Below, one piece after another: positions 48,260-61,416 of a stretch of DNA of 64,000 bases. Made by a program: the position numbers and the translations under genes. Source of the DNA: Theocolax elegans (lineage: Eukaryota > Arthropoda > Insecta > Hymenoptera > Cerocephalidae); contig CM047431.1 in NCBI GenBank assembly GCA_026168455.1, positions 41,876,253 through 41,940,252 of the forward strand, written 5' to 3'. Numbering within the stretch: position 1 is the stretch's first letter; each line of letters begins with the position of its first letter. The notes under the pieces are model-generated. The model made no database searches. It saw nothing but the letters and a program-made list of their open reading frames with translations, and was not told the DNA's origin.

Positions 48260-51200
48260 CTGGAAAATTGATATTTTTCCGCGATGAATTCTTTCAAATT
48301 GAATATTCGCGAATCAGACCAAGTGGCGTCGTTGACAAGGAAATGATGGGGAAATTTCTTGCGATCACGCGTGATTGCATCTCTCCAAGAAAATTGCTAC
48401 TCTTATTTCTCCTCCTCGCCCTCCTCCTCCTCCTCCATCTCTCTTTTATTTTTATTATTATTTTTTTTATGATGTTCTCTGTCTATTTGGTGTTTTCGAC
48501 TATAAATATTAAAAAGGTGATTTCTTTATTTACCCGAAGTGTATAACTAAATCGATTAAAATAATACTTTCTTTTCACTTTTGTTCTACTTTCGCATTAT
48601 AAAACTGGAGACAAAGTTGATTATTGCAATAGCCATTTTATATTATAAATATCCTTGGAATATCGGATTATGCTCACCTAATGACTTATTCATAATTCTT
48701 GAATCGCGAATTGCGAGCATTTAATTTTAACTTCTTCTTCATCTTCTTTTTTTTTCTCTTTTGGTACTACAATTTATAAACGTTATTAATTTTATACAAT
48801 TTATTAAGTGTACACACTTTCCTCTTATAATTCGCTACATATATATATTTTTGAAAATTTTTATTTTTGTTTTAAAGGAAAACTGCGATAATTAATAAAC
48901 AGTTTACAATTTATACAGAGAGGCACAATTTTTATTACCATACAAAAATAAGCGTTACGCGTGTAAGCCGTCGAGTCTTTGTAAAAAAAAATCAAAAATT
49001 AACAAGACGAATCTGTTTTGTCTAAAATGAGTGTAAACAGCGTACATTTTTGAATAACGAACGCATGAATTTGAATGGCAAATTAACGTTACTTTTAACG
49101 CTGTAAATAATCCAGAGTTCGTTTGACAAAAATTGGTAAAGCAATTTGTAAAATTTCGTATTTCGGTATGAATAATAAGTATTTATTTTGTTTTCATCTC
49201 ATTTTGTTAATAAACAAATACGAAAGTGCATCAATTACCTTTTTTATTTAAAGGAAAATCTTGATGAAAGTAATATTCTTTTTGAAACGTGGTCACATAA
49301 TCCATATAAATTTAATAAGATTGACAAAGTTTTCTTTAATCCGCCGACGTAGCTGAATAAAACCAGAAATAACCGAATAAATGCCAAAGTTAGGTTTTTT
49401 GTGATATTTAAAAAAAAAATGCGTTATATGTGATAATGCATTATGAACATATAATTTGAATACATTTTACATCAACTTTCAGTTTATCCAATTAAGAATT
49501 GTTTATATAATTTTTTTAATAACGCGAGAGATCAAATAACTAATAAAAACATGTCGATCCTATATCTCATATATTACTCAAATATAATATTATTATATTA
49601 TAAAAATATTAGTCTTTTCTGATTGAAACTAATATAGCTAGTAATTTGTGTTATTAATTCTAAATTAATTTAAAAAAAATATTTTCATCAAGTGGCTTAG
49701 AAAATTTTAGATGACATCAATTAAAAATATAAAAAATTAACTTTTTTACTTTTCTTAAACTAAATATTGTGAAATTTGTACAGCATAATGTTTTTATTAT
49801 TTTCCACTTCCACGATATTTTTCAACATATTTGATAAATTATTTTCAGAGATATGAGCAATCAAACATTTTATACAAAAATATATATTGCTTCATAACTT
49901 AGGTAATTGATATTTTGAGCTGAAAACGATAGATATCGAAAGTACCAAAAAGACTATTCTTTCCCAAAATTTCAAGTGGATTAAATGGTTTTTCTTTCCC
50001 AAAACGTTCGACATAAAAACTCCAATATTTTCACATTTTTATTTTTTAAATAAAAACTCTTAGATATAATTACTTGAAACGTTTACAGTTTATGACCATT
50101 AGAAGGTTCTTTCATCAGAAATTTTTTCAGCACATTTGACTGATTAATTTCCAAAATATAAAATTATTATTTTAAATATTAAAATTATTTTTTTTTAAAT
50201 AACAAAAAAACTAATAGAGATAATTTCTTAATCCAAAATAGAGCTAATAGATTTTTTTATTCTCTATAAAATACATTTGGTCCAATTAACAAATATTAAT
50301 AATATTATCAAAATTATTGAAAAATGAATTTTCCAAAAATTAAAAATTGATTTTAGAACATAAACTATTTGGAGGATGAAAAACCAAAGTCTTTTCCGGA
50401 ATTCAGAAAATAAAAAGCAAACTACACACGCAAGCTGAGCGATATTGACAGAGTAGCTTCGATTCAATTCAATTCATCGGTATACGTACATGCACACACA
50501 TATACACACACACAAACATTTACTAAAAACACGTGATTATGACTCCTGACATGTTGTAACATCTTTATAACATGTTTTTAGCGAGACGAAAAATTTTACT
50601 CTTACAAAGCTTCCTTTATGAGGAAGTAAAATTAAAAATCCTTTTTATCATCATATAACAATTAAAATAATAATTATTTTACATTAAATCTGTAAAAATT
50701 GAGATTCAAATCAATTTTAACGATTTCTTATAAGATGATTCCTAACCTCAAAACATTCAATGAACAAAGTTTTACGAGGCTATATATATATATATTATAG
50801 TTTGTATCCGAGATTTTAAAATAATTTGAGTTTACAGTGGAAACAACTTTCTTTATGTTACTTTACTAAATTAATAAAATCAAATATTAAATAATATTCT
50901 ATTTTCGTGAGTATCATCGCTGTAAAAAAGCATAAATAATCGTCATTTTGAAGCCAAGACAAAGTCGCGATCTTATCATCTACTCTCCACTAGAAATTTA
51001 GATATTTTCTTTTGATTTTTACACTTGAAGTATATACACAATAACTTAATCGACATTGCGTCTACTTGATTTTTTATGTAAAATAGTAACAGTTGTCTTA
51101 CAAGGGGAGTACTTGACCTCCGGGAAACGGAACTTATCCTAACTGTGGTATGTCTATTATAATATAAAGAAGTTATCTCTTGCCAATGGCCACTTTTACG

Positions 51201-54200
51201 CGAGTTATTCGACATCTAATAATAATATCAGTAAAAATTACTTCCAATTTAATCGCTTACAACTCGGAAACAAATAGAGATAGGCACTCAAACTAACAAC
51301 CAGAAGAAAGTTGAGTTCAAGTAGATATGGTAAAAAAAAGAAGGTCAAGTTGCTTCATTTGGATCAAAGTTATGAAGAAAATAAGAAATTAAAAAAATTT
51401 TAACCGAAATTTAATATCAAAAATTTATTGTTTCTTTTGTCCTAATAATCTTTAGAAGTAGTAGATATCAAATTTTTTAACAACTGTTTTTTAATAATAG
51501 TTTTGTAAACATAATTTTTAGGTTATGTTTTCCTTATTACCAGGAATAGGTACAAATATACAACGCGGAATGATCGTTTTAAAATTCCCAAACAGAAAAT
51601 ATTTTTTAAACCTTTTTAGTTATAAAAACTAGTCCATTGATGTGGTTTCAACCAACTTCGTAAAATTGTTTTATTTTTATTTTTATTATTGTTATGTACA
51701 TTTTATACAAAATCCATAAAACTGTTATATTTACCCTATACACAATAATAATTATAATTTATTAATAATCGTAAAATTGCTGAATTTATTTAAATCTACG
51801 CGCACAATGCTGCATATTAAATATATAAACTTGAATATTCGAATAAAGAAGTCCAGTCAATTAATTAACGTGGAATTCGGTTAAATTTCTGCTTTGCTGA
51901 TTTGGAAGAAAAACGTCATCACGGAAACGTCGCGTTTAGCCCTCGCGGATTGTTGTAATTTTCTTTACGAAAGAAACACCCAGTTTCTCCGTGTGGGTAA
52001 ATGAATAATTCCCTTTTTTTTCTTGAACGCGCGAAAGAAATGAGTAATTATCATTTTAAAAATAGAGCGGGCATTTTTATTTTCGGGGGATAGTGACCTC
52101 GTTCGTTTGAAATTTCTCGGGAATAAAATGTAAAAATGGAAGGACACGCGCGAGGTTAATTTAATAAGATGTCGTCTACGTCTTTTTCAGACAAATATTC
52201 GATGGAGAATACATTTTTCCTTTAATGCACGAGACAACTGACAACGGGATGGAAAACTTTGAGAAATGGATTTTTATGAAAGATGTTTCCCGATATATTT
52301 TAAAATAAAGGACATTAGTCGCGTTCTTTACAAATCATGTCATATGTATTATTCAACTTTTTCCATCTCCTTCTTTTTAGACAATTATTGTTCTACGTTT
52401 TCTACATGTTTATAACAAGAATAACAATAATAACAACTACGTCAATTTAACATTATAAATGAGCTTTTAATTTACAATTTCATTTTGTATGAATATATAT
52501 ATATATATACGTACCGTGTACGGTTTCTCGTATTCAACCGTGACTAGCATCCAATATATCTTCGAATTTTAATTAATACACACGTTTATCTGGGTTTTCA
52601 CTTAATTTCTTTTTTTGCTTACTTTTCATTTATAACGTACATATATATCAAATTAAAATCGAGATTTAAACTATGGTTTTATTAATGGGAACGCTTAACG
52701 GCAAATGTCGAAGCGAAAAAAAAGAAACATTTTGATTTATACCTGTCGAAGTAAATTAAAATTTCGACTATTTGTATCAAATGTATAAAAGACGCTGTAA
52801 CGAGTTTCAAATCGTTCGATCAGTTTACCTTCTATCGATTTAATTGCACTACTGACTCCTAATAGTTTAATTAATGAAAACGAAGCTAATTTGTAGACGA
52901 TTGCAAGCCTCTTACACGTCTTTCGGTGTGTAAAAGGGAAAAGATTTTCCTTTCTCTTGTTCAAGTTTGTCAGAGTGGAAGTTCCGATAAAGTTAGTTGA
53001 ATACAAATAATCAGAAAATATAATTTATTTTAATGGAAGGGGTTTTCAAACTCGTCTCCACCTTGCCAATTTAAAATGGCCAAATATTTATAATTTTTTA
53101 AATATCTTTTACCGAAAAATTTAATTTATTTAGGATATGACCTAAATTGTGCAAAAATATCAAAAGGTTGATAAAAAATGATTCTTGATATCCATTGAAT
53201 ATTTATGTTTAGACTTTAGCACTTGAATAGATCATTGATACCGATGAAAAATTAATGAATTTAATAAAATATTTGATTGAATATTCGATTAAATAAATCA
53301 TTGTTGAAAACTAAGAAATATTTAGTAGTTGTCAAATACGTTATCTATCTTTCAATTAAAAAATTCCCTATCGTAACAAATATTTCTTAGTGTCAAACCA
53401 AAGCTTCATTAATTTTACTACATTTCTTTCAGTCTATTAATAAAAGAGAGGCAATTAACTTTAAGGATTTTGATAAATCGATCTTATTTTTTTCATAGTA
53501 TCAAATTATATGGCATTTTTAGGTTGGTAAAGAATGGTGAAAACTGAGTTTGCAAATCCGTTAAAAATATTTTGGAGATACATTAAGAATTCGAGTAAAT
53601 AGATTCTAGATAAAAGATTAAATATTCTTTTAAACTGTATTTGATATTAATTGCCGGCATTTAGTAATACCCTTATTCTGCAGCCTTGTTGCACCGATAA
53701 TTGGCTTTAATGGAATAAATAGTTGTAAATGAATAAATATTATATAAAAACTAAATACCTTAAAAGATAATATTTTGGTTTCCACAAAAAATAGGACAGA
53801 AACTTCAAATTTATTCGTTCTGACCATCTAGCTATGCGAGAAACGAGAAAAGCTGATCGTTTCGAAAATAAGAAGACCAGGCGAATTGTAACCTTACTCT
53901 TCGAGTGACATTATAAAAGATTGATTAAAGCGAACAAATCATCGTTAGGCGGTACTGCAGTTATATTTAATGGAAACAAATCCTCGCGTAATCCTTCGCC
54001 CCAAAGAAAGCTTAACTTTAACCTCAAAGAAAAATAAATTTTGAAAAGCCTGATGTAAAGTAATATACATGGTAAATACTTAATGAACCACTTCTTAGCG
54101 GTTATCTTATACGTGTGTATAGATATAGTGGATATAACCGAGTCGGTAAAGGTATAGAGAAACGCAGGGCTCGGTTTTAGGATCAGACAGCCTTGTGCCC

Positions 54201-56586
54201 TTGAATATGATCATCTTATTACCAGGTCGAAGTGGGAGAGAAAAATCGGTGGGGATGCGCATGCGCGTACGGTATCTCTTCCTCTCTTCCTTTTCCTTCT
54301 TCTCGAGTTGGTCTCTCCCGCCCCTCGAATTTCTTCTCTCTGGTGCAATTTCAATTACGCGGCTTTTCAGAATTTCGAGCGAAATTCGCGGAAAGATTCG
54401 ACTCGATAATTCGCAATTTAATGAATCTCGGCTTCTCCGCTGATGTATATTTATATACGTGGTTCTTTTTCTCCTTCTTCTTCTTCCATTGAGAATGGTA
54501 TTGTTCTCGAATAGTGTGTGTCAAAAAATTACATTAGTGCGATCCCATCTTTTTTTTTATTTATGAGAAAAATAGGGAAGAAAAGTAAATTAGATACCAT
54601 TCTAAAAATTGTAAATTTTTTACTTGCACTTATAATTTTATATACTTAGCTAACAAAAATGATTTGTGAATTCTAGCAAAACAGCATTAAATTTGAGATG
54701 CATCACAATAAGTATTATTACATAGACTAAATAATTTCTACAGGTCAAATAGTGCAATTTTTACGTAATATTGCGTTTGTTAAAAATTTATTAACAATAT
54801 AAATGTAATGTAACCACTGATTCTTTTATCCGCCGTTCTGACGTTAAACGTAATAATTTTCTTACAATTTACCATGCTAATTTTGTTAACGATAAACCAA
54901 CTAAATAACATTTTCAGAAAAGGTATTAGCACCAATTGTACTTTTCTCATCTTTTTTTTAACTACTTTAAACAAATGATGCTCAGAAGCGTTGTTTCCAT
55001 TGGTTTTTAACATCAAATCTGATTTATTTTATCTACAAATACAAAATGCGTTTAAGATGCCATAAAATTAAATTCAAAATTAGTTTTTTTAGAGTTATTA
55101 AAAAGTCTTCCACGTTGTTTCAACTTACCTTGAGAATTTTTTCAGAGTTTGTATTTTTGAGTTTCTCAGGATAGGTTTATTTTTGTTCGAAAATTTCTTT
55201 GTATAACACTCTACTTTAATTTGTTCAACATACCGCATTTTCAAATTTTTTAAAATATTTTTTAACCATATGTGGATCTATAGGTGATTGAGATTTTTAC
55301 GTATAGACATAAAGCTCGATTGCACAGTCCAATCGATACCGACGGAAAGTCATTATTTGTTATTGGTCATCTTCGAATTAATTATGTAGAAAAACTCGCT
55401 TCGCAAGCTTTTTTCAATATTATTTCTGCATCACGTACGAATCTTTTCCGATTTTTAATTTTATTCAAAGTATATCCCTGCAATTTGACTGTCACATCGA
55501 GATAATAAAGAGCATTGTTGTCAGTATTCTGTCATTAAAGAAGATTAGCTAATCGTTATAAGATAATATGATGTGACTATCAATTATTCCGAGGTTCAAT
55601 TAATTTTTATATATAAGGGAACCCATGTTTATTAAATATTGAAATAAGTATCAATTATTAAAATTACATAAATATTAAGTTTACAACAAAAGATTTAATA
55701 AAAATTGAAAATTCAGATATAAATTTATAAGTTGCGTTGAAAATCCTCGAAAATGGTTTAGAAATCCACTTGCTGATAGTAATTGATCCATATTTATCTC
55801 CTTGATGGTCACTTGTCGTAGAGTACACTTGGAACCGTTCAATCGAAAATCAAATCGTCAATTTTTTTTCAACTTGTTTTAATTGTAGCTTGTACGAAAA
55901 CACATTTGTTAATTTAATTATGAAACAGTAACTTCATTTAATTTTATTTTATTTAATACAATTTTTAAAGCATTATTTTTGATTCAGTAATTTTAAGTAG
56001 ACCTTATGACAAGTGACTTTTCAGGAAGGTAATGATTATTATCGAACGATGATTTATTGAAATAAATAAGGATTTTATGACGAACGTAAAATGTAACTCA
56101 ATTTTAAATTATTATCAAGTCTTTTTTTGAAAAGTTTTCTTTTACACAATTTTAATAGTTGTTATTTATTTGGATGTTTAACCATTACGCGCCCGGTTAA
56201 TTAAAAAATAATTTCGAACCGATGAATTTGTATTTGGGTGCATTTGAACGTTAATTAACGCCACACGCGTAAAGTATATTTTTATCCAGAATTTCCAGTT
56301 ACTCAGTTTTGCAGCAGCTGTGCCGCGTATGACAAAATCCGTCGTTTCAAAAGTAACTCCAACTTCGAAGGTCGAGAGAGCACTATATTTAGTCGGTTTT
56401 CAAATTTCGTTTTTCCCCCTTTTCGTCTCGATGCCACCGCGTATCAAGAAAAAATTTCAACTCGAGAAATTGTACTTACCGCTCAACTCTTTTCTTTTCT
56501 TTTTTTCATCACGACGAATCGCCAACTCTCCCCAATTTTCTCCTACCCCATCGACTTTTCCCCCTGTGGCTATAAGTGTACACACA

Positions 56587-56641
<55 letters not shown>

Positions 56642-57701
56642 GTACCCTACATCTTTCCTCCCCCCCCTCCCCTACCGCCGAGCTTTTCACTTTCGCCCTT
56701 ACGCGGCCAGATTTCACCCCTCGTCACTTTCGATTTTCAGTCCTTTTTCCGTCGTCAGAATTAGTTTTCTTGTCGCGAGAGGATTAATCTTCCTATGAAT
56801 TAGGGGTCATTCACTTTCTTTCTTCCTCGTACTTTTTCTTTTTTTACTTTTCTTCTTAAAGTGTGTTTGCGAGATAGGGGTACATTAAGTAAGTGTGTTA
56901 CAGATAAGATACGCGTGTCTGTTATTAATGCATATAGGTACAATGATACTGATTATGTTGTGCATGTGTATACATGTCGGGAAGATATATCGTTATTTGT
57001 TGTACATTGATTTATCAGACTGCTTGTATTTCCCGAGGTATTATAATATTTAAGACAACAAGAAAAAAAATGTAATCCTGCGTGTCGGAATGAGCTATAT
57101 ACAATTCCTTAATAGCGAGTCGCGTTATTGAAATGTCATTTAATAAGTTTAATTGAACGCGTTAATTAAAATAATAATTATTATTATTGTTTTGTTTATA
57201 CTCGGGTCAACTACTACAAATCAAAGGATTCAACAAACTTTTTTCGTCATAAACTATATAACTGTCTAATCAAAAATAACCAGCAAATCTATAATTAACG
57301 GAGTGCCAAAGACAAGTTTTATCCTCCCTACCTTACCGACCTTGAAAATTACATAAAATTAATAATAATTAAAAAAAGAAAGTTAATTTACGAAAATCTA
57401 GTAGAACAGAAATCATTGAGAAAGTCCTTACCAAAAATCTTGACACGTCTTTTAATTAGCGCATAACTTCAAATTGCATGAAATTATCATAAATTTTGAT
57501 AAGGAATTACTCGAAAACCAATCGATATCTTTGCTTCAAATTTGAAAGAAAGATAGATTATTAATAAAGGAAGGGGACTATTCTCCTTAATTTGCGTAAA
57601 TTATCGTTCTTTTTTAATTATAACTCACTTTCTATAACTTTTGAGGCTGGTAAGGTAGGGAGGATAAAACTTGACTTCGGTACCCTCTTAATGTTTATAC
57701 A
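48260..57701. other. Mostly non-coding stretch
   Basis: Over about 9 kb no gene is firmly supported. GC-richer patches lie at 54.18-54.49 kb and 56.3-56.8 kb. Around 56.46-56.58 kb the minus strand has an open, charged frame (fragment GENWGELAIRRDEKKKRKE) ending at a strong GTAAGT donor, but its acceptor lacks a pyrimidine tract. The 52.74-53.0 kb minus frame has a possible GTAAAC donor and no clear acceptor. Confidence 0.45.
56579..56639. repeat. (AC)n microsatellite, about 60 bp
   Basis: AC repeat with one early GA interruption. The His/Thr and Val/Cys repeats in overlapping frames come from it. Confidence 0.95.
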
Positions 57702-57927
57702 CACTGAGAAAAATGAAATAAGAAAAATTACTATATTTTATAGTAATGGTGGGACATACTTCGACTATCGTTATTTTTGCTATATTTTATATAGCAATGT
57801 ACATAGTAATTTTTATAAAAATTATAACAAAAATTATTACAAAATATAGCAAAAATTACGATAGTCGAAGTATGTCCCACCATTACTATAAAATATAGTA
57901 ATTTTTCTTATTTCATTTTTCTCAGTG
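57702..57927. mobile_element. 226-bp CACTG-type palindromic MITE
   Basis: CACTGAGAAAAATGAAATAA pairs with TTATTTCATTTTTCTCAGTG. Arms are about 85 bp and nearly perfect, including GGTGGGACATACTTCGACTA and its inverse. CA flanks both ends (57700-57701, 57928-57929), a possible 2-bp duplication. End type shared with 40303-40462. The high arm identity suggests recent activity. Confidence 0.8.
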
Positions 57928-60900
57928 CAATAGTTCCAAATATATATTCAAAATGTTTAATTTCTACTGGGGTTATGAAACCGTAAGCAGCTTAACGAAG
58001 TAAAATAAATATTAAATTATTTTAGTTAATAATTTTCTTAAAAATTTTAAACAATACCCGTTTAAAAATACGTAATACTAGATAGGTATGGAAATCATTT
58101 AATTTTTAAAAAATTTCTGGGTAAATCGGGTCACAATTTATACATAAAATGTCTTACCTATAAATTTGCTCCTTATTTATAATTTAAAAGAATTAAAGAA
58201 TAATCGTGAAAAGAAAAATACTTTTTTCCTTTTTGCAAGTTGCTTAAAATTTTCAATTTAATAAAAAATAATACTCAAAAAGGGATATTACGTAACCTAT
58301 AAAAAATATTGTAATATAAGAGAATTATTTGCTAAATTAATATATTATTCATTTTATAAATACCTTACTTAAATATTTCAATTTCCCGAGTACTATGAAA
58401 AGCAACGAAAAAGTTGAGCAAACGATGTCTTTGAATATATATGTATGAATATATATGTATATGTGTGTGTGTGTGTGTGTATATATACATATCATAAGGT
58501 TAAAAAGAATATATATTTTTACTTGTGCTTTTTTTCCTTGTGGACAAGAATATAAATTATGAAAGGAACAAAAAAAACACTTTACCTACCAAATTAAATA
58601 TATAGTTACGTTTCTTATTCTAGATTTATTAACCATTTTTATTTAACAAATATTCTTTTTTAATTAATATGAAGCTTTTGAGCAGCTTTTTCTCTTACTA
58701 TGCACGCGATTAATCTAGTAATGTAAACTTTTATGTATTTTCAAGTTAGTAAAAAAAGACGAAAGGAAAGAAATAGATATCTTTATGCGGTTGTTACGTT
58801 ATAATTCATTTCTATAATGTTAAATCCCTTAAGTAATGAAGATATATATATTTATATATAATCAGGTGTTTGCATTTCACCATATTATATGTACAAACGT
58901 ATTAACCTGTATTTACCAAACAAATTTTCCATCCAACGTATATCAGAACAAAATAAAATATCTGCAATTTCTTTAATTTTTCTTTCAACAGAATAATTAT
59001 TCTTGAATAAATATTATATTCTTAACCTGCGTAAAGAAGGTTCGGATATTACTAAAATCTTTAAAAAGTATGTTTTAACAAACAGACTTATAGAAATCAG
59101 TACAATCAATATTTACATATCATTATAAGATCGATAAATTTCTATAATATAGAGATGTATAGACCTCGCAAATTATGTTTTTTTTTTAGTTTTTTAAGAG
59201 CACGAAGAATACTTTTATTAACAATTCAAGACCAATTGAAACTCTTTTTATAATAAATTTATGATTTTATGAGAGTGTTTAAAGTTATTTTAATTATTTC
59301 TTAAATGAATATTAATAATTCTTAAACAATTCCACTGGAACGACTTGGTCAACTTGGTAGTTTCGAGACGCAACGTGACAAGGTTTTACGGTCATCTTGG
59401 ATTCGTCACAGACAGTCAGCATTTGCAAGCAATGACTATGATTAATTGTTTTAAACATGTTTAAACATCAGTACGGATCGATTAAACTGTTTAAAACAAT
59501 TAATCTCATTGCATACTGAACTAGTCGTCTTGAAACAATCATTGATTACAACTCAGTAAAGTGAAATATTCACGTGGTTTTTCTTTAGTTTTAATATACA
59601 TTTCTTTGTGATCCCACAGCAACTCTCAGTCGATAAAGAACTCTGATGGTAACATAAAAAATTTAACATCCTAGTCATTTTTTGTGAACTTGTTCTCTGA
59701 AAAATAGACATTAGTTATTTAGAATTAGAAGACCAATGAATTTGCGAAGGTAATCACCTAACCTCAACAATAATTTGCGGATTCAACACTTGCAAACTCT
59801 TCACATCTGCTCATCGAGACATACACCAGTTTAAAAATGTTATTTAATCTTTATCTGTTATTTTAGAGACAAAATGTAGGCTTATTGATACGTTAAATAT
59901 TTTTTCAAACTCCATCCAATAGTAACGAAATTACGGAAAGGATTGATGAATAATTTTCGAACACTGCTAAATAATTAAAAGGATATTTTGAATCGGTTTC
60001 GAATCGATATTGTATAAACTAAAAATATTCGTCGTATATTCTTACAAGGACTTCATAATTTCCCCACTAGATCTCGTATTTTATTTAATAAGTACATGTG
60101 GATGCTCAATTAAACTTTATCTACCATTTCCTGCCAATTAATTGGCGTAGAATCCAAATATTGTCGTTTCTCTGTAAACTTAGATACTGCAAGTCTCACA
60201 CATGAATTGTAAATTATTTGAACGTTTTAAAATGTCAACCGAATCTATGGGAAGGTTAAAGTTTACTACTCGCGGAAAGTTTAAAACATAATTTCAATCT
60301 TTTGAGGTTATGGTAATTCCGATAAATCCTCAGAAAATCAACCGAAACGCGTATCAGCACAAAATATTTACTAGCAATTTTTACTACCTAATTCCGAGAT
60401 TGATATTTACGCCAGGGTTATTATGTCGTAAATGGATCACAGCATATATAAATTTATCGGTTTTATAAAATGACTCCACAGAGTGTACTGACTTCTAAGA
60501 CATCTTGTCCCATAATTCAAAAGATCTTTTTAAGATCTTAATATATATTACTGTTAATATTTTTTATTTTTAAAAAATGTGAAAACCAAATAATAGATAT
60601 AATAATAAAATTTTTAATATTACAATTGATTTATCTGCTTCAAAAGATATCTCGAGTAAGGTATACTTAATCTTTCGAAGATTTTTGGCTAGTGTAATAA
60701 TTCGATTTTACATCTAATCGTTACATAATAATTTTAAATTCGTTATTTACGCTATTGTATGTCAGTTATTTGCTGTGTACAGAATATCATACAATTACGT
60801 AGTTTCACAATTTATTTACAATTTACAGATTTTTTAAGATAAAATCCTGCAATCCGACTTTGCTAAGTGATTATTCTAATGGCATGAATAGATCGTGTAT

Positions 60901-61269
60901 AGTTATTCAATCCTTCATTCAAAACACAACATTTAAGTCGACTTTGATAGGTCTGTGACGAGTTTCGAACTAAACTTATTCGTAGCACCACCTTAGCTTT
61001 ATCAGGCTTAAACATTAATAATCGCGTAATTGAATGATGCCAGCAATAGCCGATTACCTTACACTATAGTATATGTTGTTATGCGGAAAAAAATGTCAAG
61101 TAAAGATTAAAATTTACTAAAGTGCGAAATTCAAATCGAATAAGTAAAAATATTATTGATTTACGTTAGTTAAATTTACTAAAGATTTTGGAAGATTATG
61201 CTCGATTTATTGAGTGTATGGTATACTCGAGTAGATTTTACCGTGACTCTTCAACAATTATCACATTTA
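57928..61269. other. Non-coding stretch
   Basis: AT-rich with a short GT microsatellite (58462-58480). ATTTCTACTGGGG near 57960 resembles an isolated CCCTGGTAG MITE end. No gene. Confidence 0.5.
59440..59505. repeat. Short inverted repeat
   Basis: GATTAATTGTTTTAAACATG pairs with the inverse of CTGTTTAAAACAATTAATC; outer GCAATG words also pair. Could be a worn MITE. Confidence 0.55.
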
Positions 61270-61416
61270 CTCTCTAAATTCTAAAATGTAAAAACTATCA
61301 GTAAAATGTGTAAATCCACAGCTTTATATGTGCAATAATTCACTTATTTTACCCTTTTCAAAAGAGTAAAGTTATCGATTTACACATTCTACCGATAGTT
61401 TTTGTTTCAAGATGTA
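61270..61416. mobile_element. Palindromic MITE, related to 12103-12222
   Basis: TGTAAAAACTATCAGTAAAA pairs with the inverse of CATTCTACCGATAGTTTTT. GTGTAAAT and ATTTACAC are internal partners. Interior CTTTTCAAAAGAG matches the 12.1-kb copy in reverse orientation. Confidence 0.6.

Noticed and set aside
52737..53006. 89-codon minus-strand ORF with a GTAAAC site inside
   Set aside because: The candidate acceptor lacks pyrimidines; composition is typical of the surroundings.
55129..55164. Minus-strand 36-nt segment with AAG|GTAAGT donor and CCTATCCTGAG acceptor
   Set aside because: Composition (Lys/Asn-rich, A-rich) is what AT-rich intron DNA gives by chance; no partner exon.
56457..56787. Overlapping ORFs of 155, 86 and 62 codons
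   Set aside because: Their length comes from the AC microsatellite. The minus-strand end with a GTAAGT donor is interesting but has no pyrimidine tract at its acceptor.
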